Source of the DNA: Nitrospirota bacterium
GTDB lineage: Bacteria; Nitrospirota; Thermodesulfovibrionia; UBA6902; DSMQ01
DNA length: 36,582 bases
Assembly: GCA_016212185.1 (NCBI GenBank)
Contig: JACRGX010000057.1
Location: 1 to 36,582 of the forward strand
Direction of reading: 5' to 3'
Shown here in pieces: positions 8,185 to 16,662 of this stretch; the stretch's first letter is position 1, and each line of letters begins with the position of its first letter. The notes under the pieces were generated by a model, which saw nothing but the letters and a program-made list of their open reading frames with translations, did not search any database and was not told the origin of the DNA. The translations under genes and the position numbers were made by a program.

Positions 8185-9470
8185 CTTATCTTCAGCACCT
8201 CAGGTTTTTTCCATAAAAGCAGTACTATTCCAAAGAGGCATAATACAGCGCCCGTTGCAACCGCATTCTGGGTTCCGATGCGGTGCGCAATACTGCCTAC
8301 GATAAAATTCCCCACAGCCGCCATTCCCAGAAACATGAGCGTAAAGGCGCTCATGACCCTTCCCCTGAGTCTGTCAGGGGCGGTAATCTGAAGCATGCTG
8401 TTTGCGGTCGCCATCTGGCTTATTGCCCCCCAGCCGACAAGGAAGAGCATCAAAGATGAAAACCATGGAGTTTCCGAATATGAAAAAAGGAGCAATGCAA
8501 CCGGGAAGGTAATTCCAGCCGCTGCAAAAAGCATCCCCTTCCTCTTAAAATCCTCTTTTAATGCAAGCCCGACTGCGCCGGTAAATGCCCCGGCTCCGGC
8601 AGAGCCCATGAGCACGCCAAGCCCGGTGGCCCCTGTTTTAAGGATGTCTCTTGCATACACAGGCAGGAATGTAATGTATGGAAACCCGAAGAGGCTTGTT
8701 ATTGCCACAAAGACAATAAGCGTATATATTTTCGGTTCTGTAAAGATATATTTTATGCCTTCTTTGAATTCCTGAAATATGTCAGTAAACAGTCTTTTGC
8801 CCGGCAGTGACAGTTTTGCTTCTGGAGGTTCAACAGTCTTCATCTCATCTGGACGCATCCTTAAGTAACTGATTATGCCGGCAATAAAGCTGACTGCATT
8901 TATATAAAAACATACTGCAATGTCAAGATAGCCTATGAGAAATCCCGCTATTGCAGGGCCTATAACCCTTGCCCCGTTAAATGCCGCTGAATTAAGGGCA
9001 ATGGCGTTCAGAAGGCTTTCCTTGCCCACCATTTCCATTAAGAAGGATTGCCTCGCCGGAATATCAAAGGCGCTTACCATACCGATAAGAAAGGAAAAAA
9101 ACAGCACATGCCACACATTTATAATTTTTGCAGACACAAGGACAGCCAGCATCAGCGTAAGCGCCGTGAACATCACCTGCGTGAGCAGAAGCATGTTTCT
9201 TTTTGAGAATCTGTCGGCAGCCACACCGCCGGCTAATGAAAATAAGATTATCGGCAGGCCTCCTGCCATGCCTGCAAGTCCTAAGTAAAAAGGCGAGTCC
9301 GTGAGTTTCAGCACGAGCCAGCCCTGTGCGGCAGACTGCATCCATGAGCCTGTGAGGGATATGACCTGTCCGATCCAGAAGAGACGAAAGTTCCGGTATG
9401 TTAATGCAGAAAAAGGTTTTAAGGGTCTCACTGTCGCCAAGGCATTGGGTGAAGAAGTCGCCTTCCCCAC
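8181..9470 (-). CDS. MFS exporter, EntS-like (DHA3) family
   Basis: 429 residues with about 12 membrane segments. The opening FSALTYRNFRLFWIGQVISLTGSWMQ and the loop motif GGVAADRFSKRNMLL are typical of the MFS_3 (EntS-like) group, which exports siderophores, macrolides or other small molecules by proton antiport. The substrate cannot be predicted here. The gene is monocistronic: its 3' end overlaps the PMT-like gene by 4 bp, and it is divergent from bamA across 128 bp. Confidence 0.85.
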   Translation of the reverse strand: MGKATSSPNALATVRPLKPFSALTYRNFRLFWIGQVISLTGSWMQSAAQGWLVLKLTDSPFYLGLAGMAGGLPIILFSLAGGVAADRFSKRNMLLLTQVMFTALTLMLAVLVSAKIINVWHVLFFSFLIGMVSAFDIPARQSFLMEMVGKESLLNAIALNSAAFNGARVIGPAIAGFLIGYLDIAVCFYINAVSFIAGIISYLRMRPDEMKTVEPPEAKLSLPGKRLFTDIFQEFKEGIKYIFTEPKIYTLIVFVAITSLFGFPYITFLPVYARDILKTGATGLGVLMGSAGAGAFTGAVGLALKEDFKRKGMLFAAAGITFPVALLLFSYSETPWFSSLMLFLVGWGAISQMATANSMLQITAPDRLRGRVMSAFTLMFLGMAAVGNFIVGSIAHRIGTQNAVATGAVLCLFGIVLLLWKKPEVLKIS

Positions 9471-9598
9471 AACTATTTTTTTATACCATTAACCTGCTAA
9501 TTTTTCAATAAAAAAATAATTACGTTTTGACCCGTTAAAATGGATTTTATAAAGTCATTAGTGCTATACTACCACTTGATTTTTTACGGCAAAATTGC

Positions 9599-11896
9599 AT
9601 GACTGGGAAGAATACAGTCAGGGAGGTAATTATCAGCAAGCTAAAGTGGTCATGTGCCGCAGGCGCCGCATTCATAATGGTGTTTTTTATCTTTGCTTCT
9701 GTCATTTTTGCGGAGGAAATGCCGCTTGTCACCTTTATTGAGATTAAAGGGAATAAAAAAATTGATGAAGATACAATCAGGACGAAGATGAAAAACAGGG
9801 TCAATGAACCGTTTTCTTATGAACTTGTGCAAAAAGACATCAAGACGCTGTACGGCACCGGATACTTTGACGATGTCAGGGTTGAGATTGAGACATTTGA
9901 AGGCGGCATTAAATTAATTCTTATTTTTAAAGAGAAACCTACGATAACAAGCATAGATTTTCAGGGGAATGAGGAGATAGAGACAGACAAGCTTAAAGAG
10001 GAGATAACAATAACCTCAGGCTCTATGGCAAACATTTCCCTTATAACAGACAATGTTGATAAATTAATCTCTTTTTATCAGTCTGAAGGGTACTGGCATG
10101 TAAAGGTCATTCCCGTGGTCAGGGAGGTTTCAGAAGAAGCGGTGGCCCTTACATTCCAGATAGAGGAAGGCCCGAAAGTAATAATTAAAGACATTGCAAT
10201 AGAGGGTAACAGGAACTTAACTGAAAAAGAAATTAAGAAAGCCATGAAAACAAGGGAAAGATGGCTGCTCTCGTTTATCACCGGGTCGGGCCTCTACAAG
10301 AAAGAAGAGATGAAAATAGATGTGGAGAGAATAAGAGAGCTTTACCACAGCAAGGGCTACATATATGTTGTAATCTCTGAGCCTCTTGTTACGCTTAACC
10401 CTGAAAAGACGAAGATTTATATAAAAATATCCGTATCCGAGGGTGAGCAGTACAGGGTCGGGGCTGTTAATATCACCGGCAATACAATATTTACTGCCGA
10501 TGAATTGTTTAAACAGGTCGGGACATCTTCCGGTAAGATCTTTAACAGGTCTGCATTGAGAAGCGATATTGACAAGATTCTTGATCTCTATATGGATAAA
10601 GGATACGCAAGGGCGGACGTCAATCCTATAATTGATATTAATGCGGATAAGAGGATAGCAAACGTAACCCTTTCAATAACAGAAGGCGACATCTTCAGAA
10701 TCGGCAGGATTGAGATCACGGGGAATATGAAGACAAGGGACAAAGTAATCAGGAGGGAAATGCGCCTTGATGAGGGTGATATATTCAGTAAAAAACTCCT
10801 GAAAAGGAGCTATCAGAGGATAACAAACCTGAACTACTTTGAATCCGTGGATCTTTCATCAGAGCCGAAGGCAGAGGAAAAACTCGTTGACCTCAATGTT
10901 AAAGTCAAGGAGAGGTTAACCGGCATGCTGAGTATCGGCGGCGGCTACAGCTCAACGGATAAATTTATGGTCATGGGTGAGGTGTCACAGTCAAACCTCT
11001 TTGGGAAGGGGCTGTTTTTGAAGTTCAGGGCGGATATGAGTTCACGCAGGAGGAATTACAGCATTACCCTGAGAGACCCATGGTTTATGGATAAACCAAT
11101 ATCCGCATCCGTCAGCGTTTATAATGAATTGTACCATTATCCTGATTATGACAAGAAATCTATCGGCACATCACTGGGGCTGGGCAAGGAATTATCAGAG
11201 TATGTAGCCGGCAATATCACATACAATTTTGAAAACGTTGAAATTACTGAGATAGCTGAAGACGCATCATCATTTATAAAGGACCAGGAGGGAACGAAAA
11301 TTACAAGCAGCATAAGCCCTTCAATCTGGAGGGATACGAGGGATAATTATCTGGATCCGACTACGGGCTCAAGATATGCCCTTTATACTACCTATGCAGG
11401 CATAGGCGGGGACAACTATTTTGTAAAAGGTTTAGTTGACAATAGCTGGTACTTCCCTGTGATATGGGATACCACCATTGGATTAAGGGGGCGCTTTGGC
11501 TCCGCCTCGGGCATAACAGGGCATGAACTGCCTATTTATGAGAGATTTTATGTAGGCGGCATAAGTACGGTCAGAGGCCTTAGTTTCGGAGAGGGCGGTC
11601 CCAGAAATGAACAGGGAGAAAAAATAGGCGGCAATAAAGAACTGATACTTAATGCAGAATATATTTTCCCTATAGAAAAAACCGTCAAGCTTAAGGGACT
11701 TGTCTTTTTTGATTCAGGCAGCGCCTTTGACAATAATGAAAACATATCTCCGTCAGAACTCAGAAATACTACGGGTGTTGGGATCAGATGGATGTCCCCG
11801 ATCGGGCCGATAAGGCTTGAATGGGGTTATAATATATCACCGAAACAGGATGAGGACCAGAGCAAACTTGAGTTTACCTTTGGAGGACTGTTCTAA
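9599..11896 (+). CDS. bamA: Outer membrane protein assembly factor BamA
   Basis: 765 residues. A signal peptide (about 1-39, ending ASVIFAEE) is followed by five POTRA-type repeats, recognisable by recurring I.I.GN...... segments (FIEIKGNKKI, SIDFQGNEEI, DIAIEGNRNL, AVNITGNTIF, RIEITGNMKT), then a C-terminal 16-strand-type barrel from about residue 440. The barrel lid motif VRGF appears as VRGL (658-661). The last residues are EFTFGGLF, with a terminal phenylalanine as usual. BamA folds and inserts outer-membrane proteins. ATG at 9599 has no Shine-Dalgarno; a GGGAGG lies at 9620-9625, inside the frame, but no standard start codon follows it. It leads the envelope cluster. Confidence 0.95.
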   Translation: MTGKNTVREVIISKLKWSCAAGAAFIMVFFIFASVIFAEEMPLVTFIEIKGNKKIDEDTIRTKMKNRVNEPFSYELVQKDIKTLYGTGYFDDVRVEIETFEGGIKLILIFKEKPTITSIDFQGNEEIETDKLKEEITITSGSMANISLITDNVDKLISFYQSEGYWHVKVIPVVREVSEEAVALTFQIEEGPKVIIKDIAIEGNRNLTEKEIKKAMKTRERWLLSFITGSGLYKKEEMKIDVERIRELYHSKGYIYVVISEPLVTLNPEKTKIYIKISVSEGEQYRVGAVNITGNTIFTADELFKQVGTSSGKIFNRSALRSDIDKILDLYMDKGYARADVNPIIDINADKRIANVTLSITEGDIFRIGRIEITGNMKTRDKVIRREMRLDEGDIFSKKLLKRSYQRITNLNYFESVDLSSEPKAEEKLVDLNVKVKERLTGMLSIGGGYSSTDKFMVMGEVSQSNLFGKGLFLKFRADMSSRRRNYSITLRDPWFMDKPISASVSVYNELYHYPDYDKKSIGTSLGLGKELSEYVAGNITYNFENVEITEIAEDASSFIKDQEGTKITSSISPSIWRDTRDNYLDPTTGSRYALYTTYAGIGGDNYFVKGLVDNSWYFPVIWDTTIGLRGRFGSASGITGHELPIYERFYVGGISTVRGLSFGEGGPRNEQGEKIGGNKELILNAEYIFPIEKTVKLKGLVFFDSGSAFDNNENISPSELRNTTGVGIRWMSPIGPIRLEWGYNISPKQDEDQSKLEFTFGGLF

Positions 11897-11900
11897 AGAA

Positions 11901-12005
11901 CAGTAGTTAGTAGACAGTAGTAAGTAGTCAGGGGAAACAAAAAAACAAATTTTTAAAATATTTTTCTTAACTACTAACTACTTGCTGCTTACTAATTACT
12001 AATTA
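11901..12005. repeat. Inverted heptamer arrays between bamA and skp
   Basis: Left arm: CAGTAGT, TAGTAGA, CAGTAGT, AAGTAGT (11901-11928). Right arm: TAACTAC, TAACTAC, TTGCTGC, TTACTAA, TTACTAA (11968-12002). A 12-mer of the left arm, AGTAGTTAGTAG, has its exact reverse complement in the right arm, so an RNA or DNA hairpin is possible. The skp Shine-Dalgarno follows directly. The same word family occurs at 26842-26926. Confidence 0.8.
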
Positions 12006-12020
12006 TAAAAGGGGGATATT

Positions 12021-12539
12021 ATGAAAAAGACGGCTTTTACTGCAATAGTCATACTGGCATTTTCTGTAGTTTCCGCATGGGGCGCTGATGTAAAAATTGG
12101 CTATGTGGATGTAATGAAGGCGCTGAATGAATCTATAAAAGGACTGGAGGCCAAAAGGACGCTTGAACAAATGGTGAATACCAGGCAGGTTTCTATTGAT
12201 AATATTGAAGGAGAGTTAAAAAAACTTCAGGCCGAGATGGAGAAACAAGCCTCTGTCCTGACCCCGGAGGCAAAAAAGGAGAAAGAGGAGCAGGTAACCA
12301 AGCTTAAAAGGGATTATCAGAGAACTTTGCAGGATTCTGAGGAAGAAATTAAAAAGAAAGAATCAGAATACACTCAGGGGATACTCAAAGACCTGCAGGC
12401 AATTATTAAAAAAGTCGGTGATGAAGAGGGATATACGGGTATTTTTGATGCGCGTGATATGCTTCATTTTTCCAAGAAGCTTGATATCACCGAGAAAGTA
12501 ATCAAGACGTATAATGAGTCATACAAGGCAAAAAAATGA
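12021..12539 (+). CDS. skp: OmpH/Skp-family periplasmic chaperone
   Basis: 172 residues. A signal peptide (about 1-22, ending SAWGA) is followed by [14 protein letters not shown], the usual start of mature Skp, then a long charged coiled-coil hairpin (about 45-125) and a conserved C-terminal end. Skp holds unfolded outer-membrane proteins in the periplasm and hands them to the BAM complex; its position between bamA and lpxD is the classic one. A GGGGG Shine-Dalgarno sits at 12011-12015. The stop overlaps the lpxD start by 4 bp. Confidence 0.92.
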   Translation: MKKTAFTAIVILAFSVVSAWGADVKIGYVDVMKALNESIKGLEAKRTLEQMVNTRQVSIDNIEGELKKLQAEMEKQASVLTPEAKKEKEEQVTKLKRDYQRTLQDSEEEIKKKESEYTQGILKDLQAIIKKVGDEEGYTGIFDARDMLHFSKKLDITEKVIKTYNESYKAKK

Positions 12540-13552
12540 GACTGCGCAAGCTGTCGGAACTCGTAGGCGGCAAAGTAATTGGGGATGCAGGATTAGACAT
12601 AACAGGTGTATCCGGCTTAAAAGAGGCAGGGAAAGGCGAGATAGCCTTCCTTGCCGACAAGAAAAATTTAAAGGACGTTCAGACAACAAAGGCCTCTGCC
12701 CTGATAACTAAAGAAGGAATAATCAAAGACGGTGAGTTTTCAGGCAGCCTGCTGATTGTTGAAAACCCCTATCTCATATTTGCAAAGGCACTGGAGGTTT
12801 TTTATAAAAAACCCTTCAAGGCAGTTGGTGTCAGTGATAAAGCCATTATCGGCAGTGATGTGAGCCTCGGCAAAGATGTCTCAATCTATCCTTATGCATA
12901 TATCGGCGGCAAGGTCGTAATTGGGCAGAGGGTGACAATATTTCCAAATGTATTTATCGGAGATAATGTATCAATCGGTGATGACACGGTTCTTTATCCG
13001 AATGTCACGGTTAGAGAAGGGGTAAGCATCGGCAGTGGTGTGATTGTTCATTCCGGTGCAGTCATAGGTTCTGACGGTTTCGGATATGTTCAGGAAAAGG
13101 GCGAGCATTACAAAATACCTCAGGTAGGCGGAGTCATAATTGAAGATAACGTGGAGCTTGGCGCAGGTGTCACAGTTGACAGGGCCACGGTTGGGAATAC
13201 AATAATAGGAAGCGGGACAAAGATAGACAATCTTGTTCAGGTTGGGCATAATGTCAAAATCGGAAAGAACTGCATTATTATTTCGCAGGCGGCTATCGGC
13301 GGCAGCGTGGAGATTGGCGACGGCGTTATTATTGCAGGGCAAGTCGGAATCAGGGATCATGTTAAGATCGGCTCCCGTGTCATGATAGGTGCCCAGTCCG
13401 GCATAGGCGGCGATATCCCGGATGGTCAGATTTTCTCAGGAAGCCCTGCAATTCCACACAGGGACTGGCTCAGGGCGCAGAGCATTTATGCAAAACTGCC
13501 TGAGATGCTTAACCGTTTGAGAGAGCTTGAAAATAAAATTGCAAATAAATAA
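12536..13552 (+). CDS. lpxD: UDP-3-O-acylglucosamine N-acyltransferase LpxD
   Basis: 338 residues, typical length. An N-terminal uridine-binding domain (about 1-100) is followed by a left-handed beta-helix of hexapeptide repeats ([20 protein letters not shown] and on) and a helical end. The catalytic histidine is H238 in [11 protein letters not shown]. LpxD adds the second acyl chain during lipid A synthesis, on the cytoplasmic side. It is translationally coupled to skp by an ATGA overlap. A word-array element separates it from fabZ. Confidence 0.95.
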   Translation: MRLRKLSELVGGKVIGDAGLDITGVSGLKEAGKGEIAFLADKKNLKDVQTTKASALITKEGIIKDGEFSGSLLIVENPYLIFAKALEVFYKKPFKAVGVSDKAIIGSDVSLGKDVSIYPYAYIGGKVVIGQRVTIFPNVFIGDNVSIGDDTVLYPNVTVREGVSIGSGVIVHSGAVIGSDGFGYVQEKGEHYKIPQVGGVIIEDNVELGAGVTVDRATVGNTIIGSGTKIDNLVQVGHNVKIGKNCIIISQAAIGGSVEIGDGVIIAGQVGIRDHVKIGSRVMIGAQSGIGGDIPDGQIFSGSPAIPHRDWLRAQSIYAKLPEMLNRLRELENKIANK

Positions 13553-13560
13553 GATTCAAA

Positions 13561-13642
13561 GGCACAGAGGATCAGAGGATCAGAGGCGCAGGGCAATAAA
13601 TAACTTTGTGTTTTTGTCCTTTGAGTTGTTGTGTCTTTTTAG
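13561..13642. repeat. 8-mer word arrays between lpxD and fabZ
   Basis: Left: GGCACAGA, GGATCAGA, GGATCAGA, GGCGCAGG (13561-13592). Right: ACTTTGTG, TTTTTGTC, CTTTGAGT, TGTTGTGT, CTTTTTAG (13603-13642). Left is purine-rich and right is pyrimidine/T-rich, so they are only loosely complementary. The fabZ Shine-Dalgarno follows immediately. Confidence 0.6.
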
Positions 13643-13657
13643 AGGAGGAAAACTAAT

Positions 13658-14089
13658 ATGATGGATATCCGTGAGATACAAAGCTTATTGCCGCACAGAT
13701 ACCCGTTTCTTCTGGTGGACAGAATCATTGAGTTAGAGCCGGGTATAAAAGCGGTTGGAATCAAAAATGTTACAATAAACGAGCCTTTTTTTCAGGGACA
13801 TTTCCCAAACTTTCCTATCATGCCCGGCGTCTTAATCATTGAGGGGATGGCTCAGGTGGCCGGTGTCCTGGCTTTCCGCTCTGGCGCAAAGGGCAACTCA
13901 GTATATTTTATGAGTATTGAAAAGGCGAAGTTCAGAAAACCGGTTTTCCCCGGAGACCAGCTTAAATTTGAGATAAAGATAATACAGGTTAGAAATAATG
14001 TATGGAAACTTTCAGGCGAGGCGTTTGTTGACGGCAAGCTTGTATCAGAGGCTGAATTTACGGCAATGGTCTCGGAACGGGAGTTATAA
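13658..14089 (+). CDS. fabZ: 3-hydroxyacyl-ACP dehydratase FabZ
   Basis: 143 residues, a single hot-dog domain. The active-site histidine is H48 in FFQGHFPNFPIMPGVL and the acid is E62 in IIEGMAQ. FabZ dehydrates 3-hydroxyacyl-ACP in fatty acid elongation and competes with LpxA and LpxD for the same pool, which explains its place among lpx genes. GGAGG at 13644-13648 precedes ATG 13658; the second ATG (13661) is a possible alternative. It is followed 2 bp later by lpxA. Confidence 0.95.
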   Translation: MMDIREIQSLLPHRYPFLLVDRIIELEPGIKAVGIKNVTINEPFFQGHFPNFPIMPGVLIIEGMAQVAGVLAFRSGAKGNSVYFMSIEKAKFRKPVFPGDQLKFEIKIIQVRNNVWKLSGEAFVDGKLVSEAEFTAMVSEREL

Positions 14090-14091
14090 AA

Positions 14092-14874
14092 ATGGTAAAA
14101 CCTAAAATTCACAGCACTGCAATAATTGACCATGATGCAAAGCTGTCAGACGGGGTAACCATCGGTCCATACTGTATTGTCGGCAAAGGGGTAAAACTCG
14201 GCAAAAACACCTCCCTTATCTCCAATGTTGTTATTGAAGACACCGAGGTCGGCAGGGACTGTCAAATATATCCTTTTTCTTCAATAGGGCTTCCGCCTCA
14301 GGATATTAAATATAAGGGTGAGAAGACTATGGTAAAAATAGGCGATAACAACATAATCAGGGAGTGTGTCACTATACACCGCGCCTCTGTTGAAGGCGAT
14401 GGAGTAACGGCAATCGGAGACAACAATTTTTTAATGGCGTATGTCCATATTGCCCATGACTGCAAACTCGGGAATTCCATAACAATGGCTAATGTTGCAA
14501 CGCTTGCAGGGCATGTACTGATGGAAGACCATGTAGTTGTAGGCGGGCTTGCCGCAATTCATCAGTTTTCAAGGATAGGCGCTTACTCAATGATAGGCGG
14601 TTACAGCGCAGTGGCTCAGGACGTCCCTCCATTTACAATAGCATCCGGGAACAGGGCTAAACTCTACGGGCTTAATGTAATAGGGCTTAAGCGGCATGGT
14701 CTTGACGCAGCAGCGCTCAGGGACATAAAACAGGCGTACAATATATTGTTCCGCAGCAAATTGACCATGAAAGAGGCGATAAGCAAGGTGCGGTCCGAGA
14801 TAAAATTATCAAAAGAAGTAAAACACCTGCTTGAATTTTTAGAAAACGGTAAAAAAAGAGGGATATGCCGCTGA
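14092..14874 (+). CDS. lpxA: UDP-N-acetylglucosamine (or GlcNAc3N) acyltransferase LpxA
   Basis: 260 residues. A hexapeptide-repeat beta-helix (about 1-185) and a helical C-terminus. The catalytic histidine is H122 in AYVHIAHDCKLGNS. LpxA transfers a 3-hydroxyacyl chain from ACP to the 3-position of the UDP-sugar, the first step of lipid A synthesis. Because gnnA/gnnB-like genes lie just downstream, the acceptor may be the 3-amino sugar, which would give an amide rather than an ester; that is inference. The 3' end overlaps lpxI by 10 bp. Confidence 0.95.
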   Translation: MVKPKIHSTAIIDHDAKLSDGVTIGPYCIVGKGVKLGKNTSLISNVVIEDTEVGRDCQIYPFSSIGLPPQDIKYKGEKTMVKIGDNNIIRECVTIHRASVEGDGVTAIGDNNFLMAYVHIAHDCKLGNSITMANVATLAGHVLMEDHVVVGGLAAIHQFSRIGAYSMIGGYSAVAQDVPPFTIASGNRAKLYGLNVIGLKRHGLDAAALRDIKQAYNILFRSKLTMKEAISKVRSEIKLSKEVKHLLEFLENGKKRGICR

Positions 14875-15752
14875 AGGGAGGGATTAGGGATTTGGGATTA
14901 GGGATTACCCACCCCAAAATCCCAACCGCTGCACCCCGCATTTTGGGGCTTATTGCCGGAAAAGGGGACCTGCCCAAGGCAATTGCCTCAGAAGCCAGGA
15001 AGATGGATTACAAAGTCGTTGCTGTCGGCCTAAGGCCTCTTGCCGATGAATCCCTCAGGCATTTTGCAGATGAATTCATTGAGATTAATGTAGGTCATCT
15101 CGGAAAATTAATAAGCTCCTTAAAAAAATTCCATATAACCGAAGCTGTTATGGCAGGCAAGGTGCCAAAGGGGCTTCTTTATAAAAACAAAGGCAGAATC
15201 CTGCCTGACCTCAGGGCCATAAAACTCCTCTTCTCTCTGAAAGACCGCTCTGACGATTCAATCATGAACGGGATAGTCCATGAGCTTGAAAAAGAAGGCA
15301 TAAAATTGTTAAAGACAACCGCATTCACAAAAAATCTTCTCACTGCTGAAGGTGTGCTGACAAAAAAACAGCCGGATGAAAAACAATGGAAGGATATGGA
15401 ATTCGGATGGAAGATTGCCAAAGAAATCGGAAGGCTGGATATAGGTCAGACCATAATTGTAAAAGACAGGGCAGTAATGGCAGTTGAAGCCATAGAGGGC
15501 ACTGATGAGGCAATACTGAGGGGCGGGGCGCTTGCCGGCGCAGGCGCAGTTGTTATAAAAGTCAGCAAGCCTCAGCAGGATATGCGTTTTGACGTCCCTG
15601 CAGTAGGCATTGATACCATTCATGTAATGAAAAAAGCCCATGCAGGCGTGCTTGCGCTTGAGGCTAAAAAAAGCATCATCATTGACAGGGGAAAATTTAT
15701 CCACGAAGCTGAAAAGGCGGATATAGCAGTAGTCGGAGTGGGTGATGCTTAA
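14865..15752 (+). CDS. lpxI: UDP-2,3-diacylglucosamine pyrophosphatase LpxI
   Basis: 295 residues. After an unusual ~25-residue leader the protein reads LGLIAGKGDLPKAIASEARK, the usual LpxI (DUF1009) start, then MAGKVPKG and a C-terminal domain with DRAVMAVEAIEGTDEAILRGG. LpxI hydrolyses UDP-2,3-diacylglucosamine to lipid X, replacing LpxH. The leader (MPLKGGIRDLGLGITHPK) is encoded by a GGGATTA heptamer array. I kept ATG 14865, coupled to lpxA, because the only later candidate, a TTG just before GLIAGKG, has no ribosome binding site. The stop overlaps the next gene by 8 bp. Confidence 0.92.
   Translation: MPLKGGIRDLGLGITHPKIPTAAPRILGLIAGKGDLPKAIASEARKMDYKVVAVGLRPLADESLRHFADEFIEINVGHLGKLISSLKKFHITEAVMAGKVPKGLLYKNKGRILPDLRAIKLLFSLKDRSDDSIMNGIVHELEKEGIKLLKTTAFTKNLLTAEGVLTKKQPDEKQWKDMEFGWKIAKEIGRLDIGQTIIVKDRAVMAVEAIEGTDEAILRGGALAGAGAVVIKVSKPQQDMRFDVPAVGIDTIHVMKKAHAGVLALEAKKSIIIDRGKFIHEAEKADIAVVGVGDA
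14880..14923. repeat. Heptamer array in the 5' end of lpxI
   Basis: GGGATTA, GGGATTT, GGGATTA, GGGATTA (14880-14907), then CCCCAAAATCCC (14912-14923), an inverse-complement style arm. It is read in frame as the extra N-terminal residues of LpxI. Confidence 0.75.
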
Positions 15753-16659
15753 GGTTGGCGTTGTGGGCATCGGTTCAATAGGGATTCATCATGCAAGGAT
15801 ATACTCACAGATTGAGGGGGTGAGGCTTGCGGCAGTTGCAGACAGTAATTTTGCAAAGGCTGAGGAGACGGCGTCAAAATATAACTGCAAGGCTTATGAT
15901 AATTATCTTGAGATGATGGACCGTGTTGATGCGGTCAGCATTTCCGTGCCGACAGTCCTGCACTACCGGGTGGCTATGGATTTTCTCAAAAACAACAAAG
16001 ACATACTGCTTGAAAAGCCGATAACATCAGATGTGAAAGAGGCTGAGGAGCTTATTTTTGAGGCTGAGAAAAGGGGCCGGGTGCTTCAGGTCGGTCATCT
16101 GGAACGGTTTAATTCAGGCGTTGCCCTGATAAGCGGCATGATTAAGGAACCTAAGTTTATTGAATCGCAGCGCCTGTCCCCTTTTTTGGGAAGGGGCACT
16201 GACGTTGACGTAACACTGGACCTGATGATACATGACATTGATATAATACTCAGCCTTATGGATTCGGAGATTTCTGACCTGAGGGCAACGGGCGCAAAGG
16301 TTCTTACTGAGAATATTGATGTCTCGCATGCCTGGATTGAATTTAAAAGCGGCTGTATTGCCGAGGTTGTGGCAAGCAGGATAGCGCCTGAGAAAAAAAG
16401 ACAGCTTAAAGTTTTCCAGCATAATGCCTATTTAAGTCTTGATTATCAGACGCGGGAAGTTATGCGCTACAGGAAATTTAACGATAAAATAGAACAGGAA
16501 ACTATGAAGGCTGAGGATAAGGAGCCGCTTAGGGAGCAATTGGCATCCTTTATTGAATGTGTGAAAAACAGGACAAAACCTCTAGTTTCAGGGCGTGAAG
16601 GCAAAGAGGCGCTCAAGGTGGCATTAAGAATATCTGAAGAAATAAGAAATGAGAAATAA
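15745..16659 (+). CDS. gnnA: Gfo/Idh/MocA oxidoreductase, probable GnnA
   Basis: 304 residues. An N-terminal Rossmann domain has VGVVGIGSIGIHHARIY (4-20) and the E90-K91-P92 motif; a C-terminal dehydrogenase domain follows with D159 and H163 in LDLMIHDIDI. I infer that it oxidises the 3-hydroxyl of UDP-GlcNAc with NAD+, because a DegT aminotransferase follows directly. The two lie in an lpx operon, as with GnnA and GnnB of Acidithiobacillus ferrooxidans. LpxI is commonly followed by such an oxidoreductase, so the specific activity is not proven. ATG 15745 fits the GGAG at 15735 better than GTG 15742. It overlaps lpxI by 8 bp. Confidence 0.75.
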   Translation: MLKVGVVGIGSIGIHHARIYSQIEGVRLAAVADSNFAKAEETASKYNCKAYDNYLEMMDRVDAVSISVPTVLHYRVAMDFLKNNKDILLEKPITSDVKEAEELIFEAEKRGRVLQVGHLERFNSGVALISGMIKEPKFIESQRLSPFLGRGTDVDVTLDLMIHDIDIILSLMDSEISDLRATGAKVLTENIDVSHAWIEFKSGCIAEVVASRIAPEKKRQLKVFQHNAYLSLDYQTREVMRYRKFNDKIEQETMKAEDKEPLREQLASFIECVKNRTKPLVSGREGKEALKVALRISEEIRNEK

Positions 16660-16662
16660 AGA

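Noticed and set aside
9599-9631. ATT start codon for BamA just after GGGAGG at 9620-9625
   Set aside because: ATT starts are very rare, and the upstream ATG gives a valid signal peptide; kept only as a remark.
14865-14940. TTG just before GLIAGKG as the LpxI start
   Set aside because: No ribosome binding site precedes it, while ATG 14865 is coupled to lpxA; the possibility is noted in the lpxI entry.
15309-15770. Minus-strand frame of 153 codons across lpxI
   Set aside because: Antisense shadow of LpxI; no start signal or recognisable domain.
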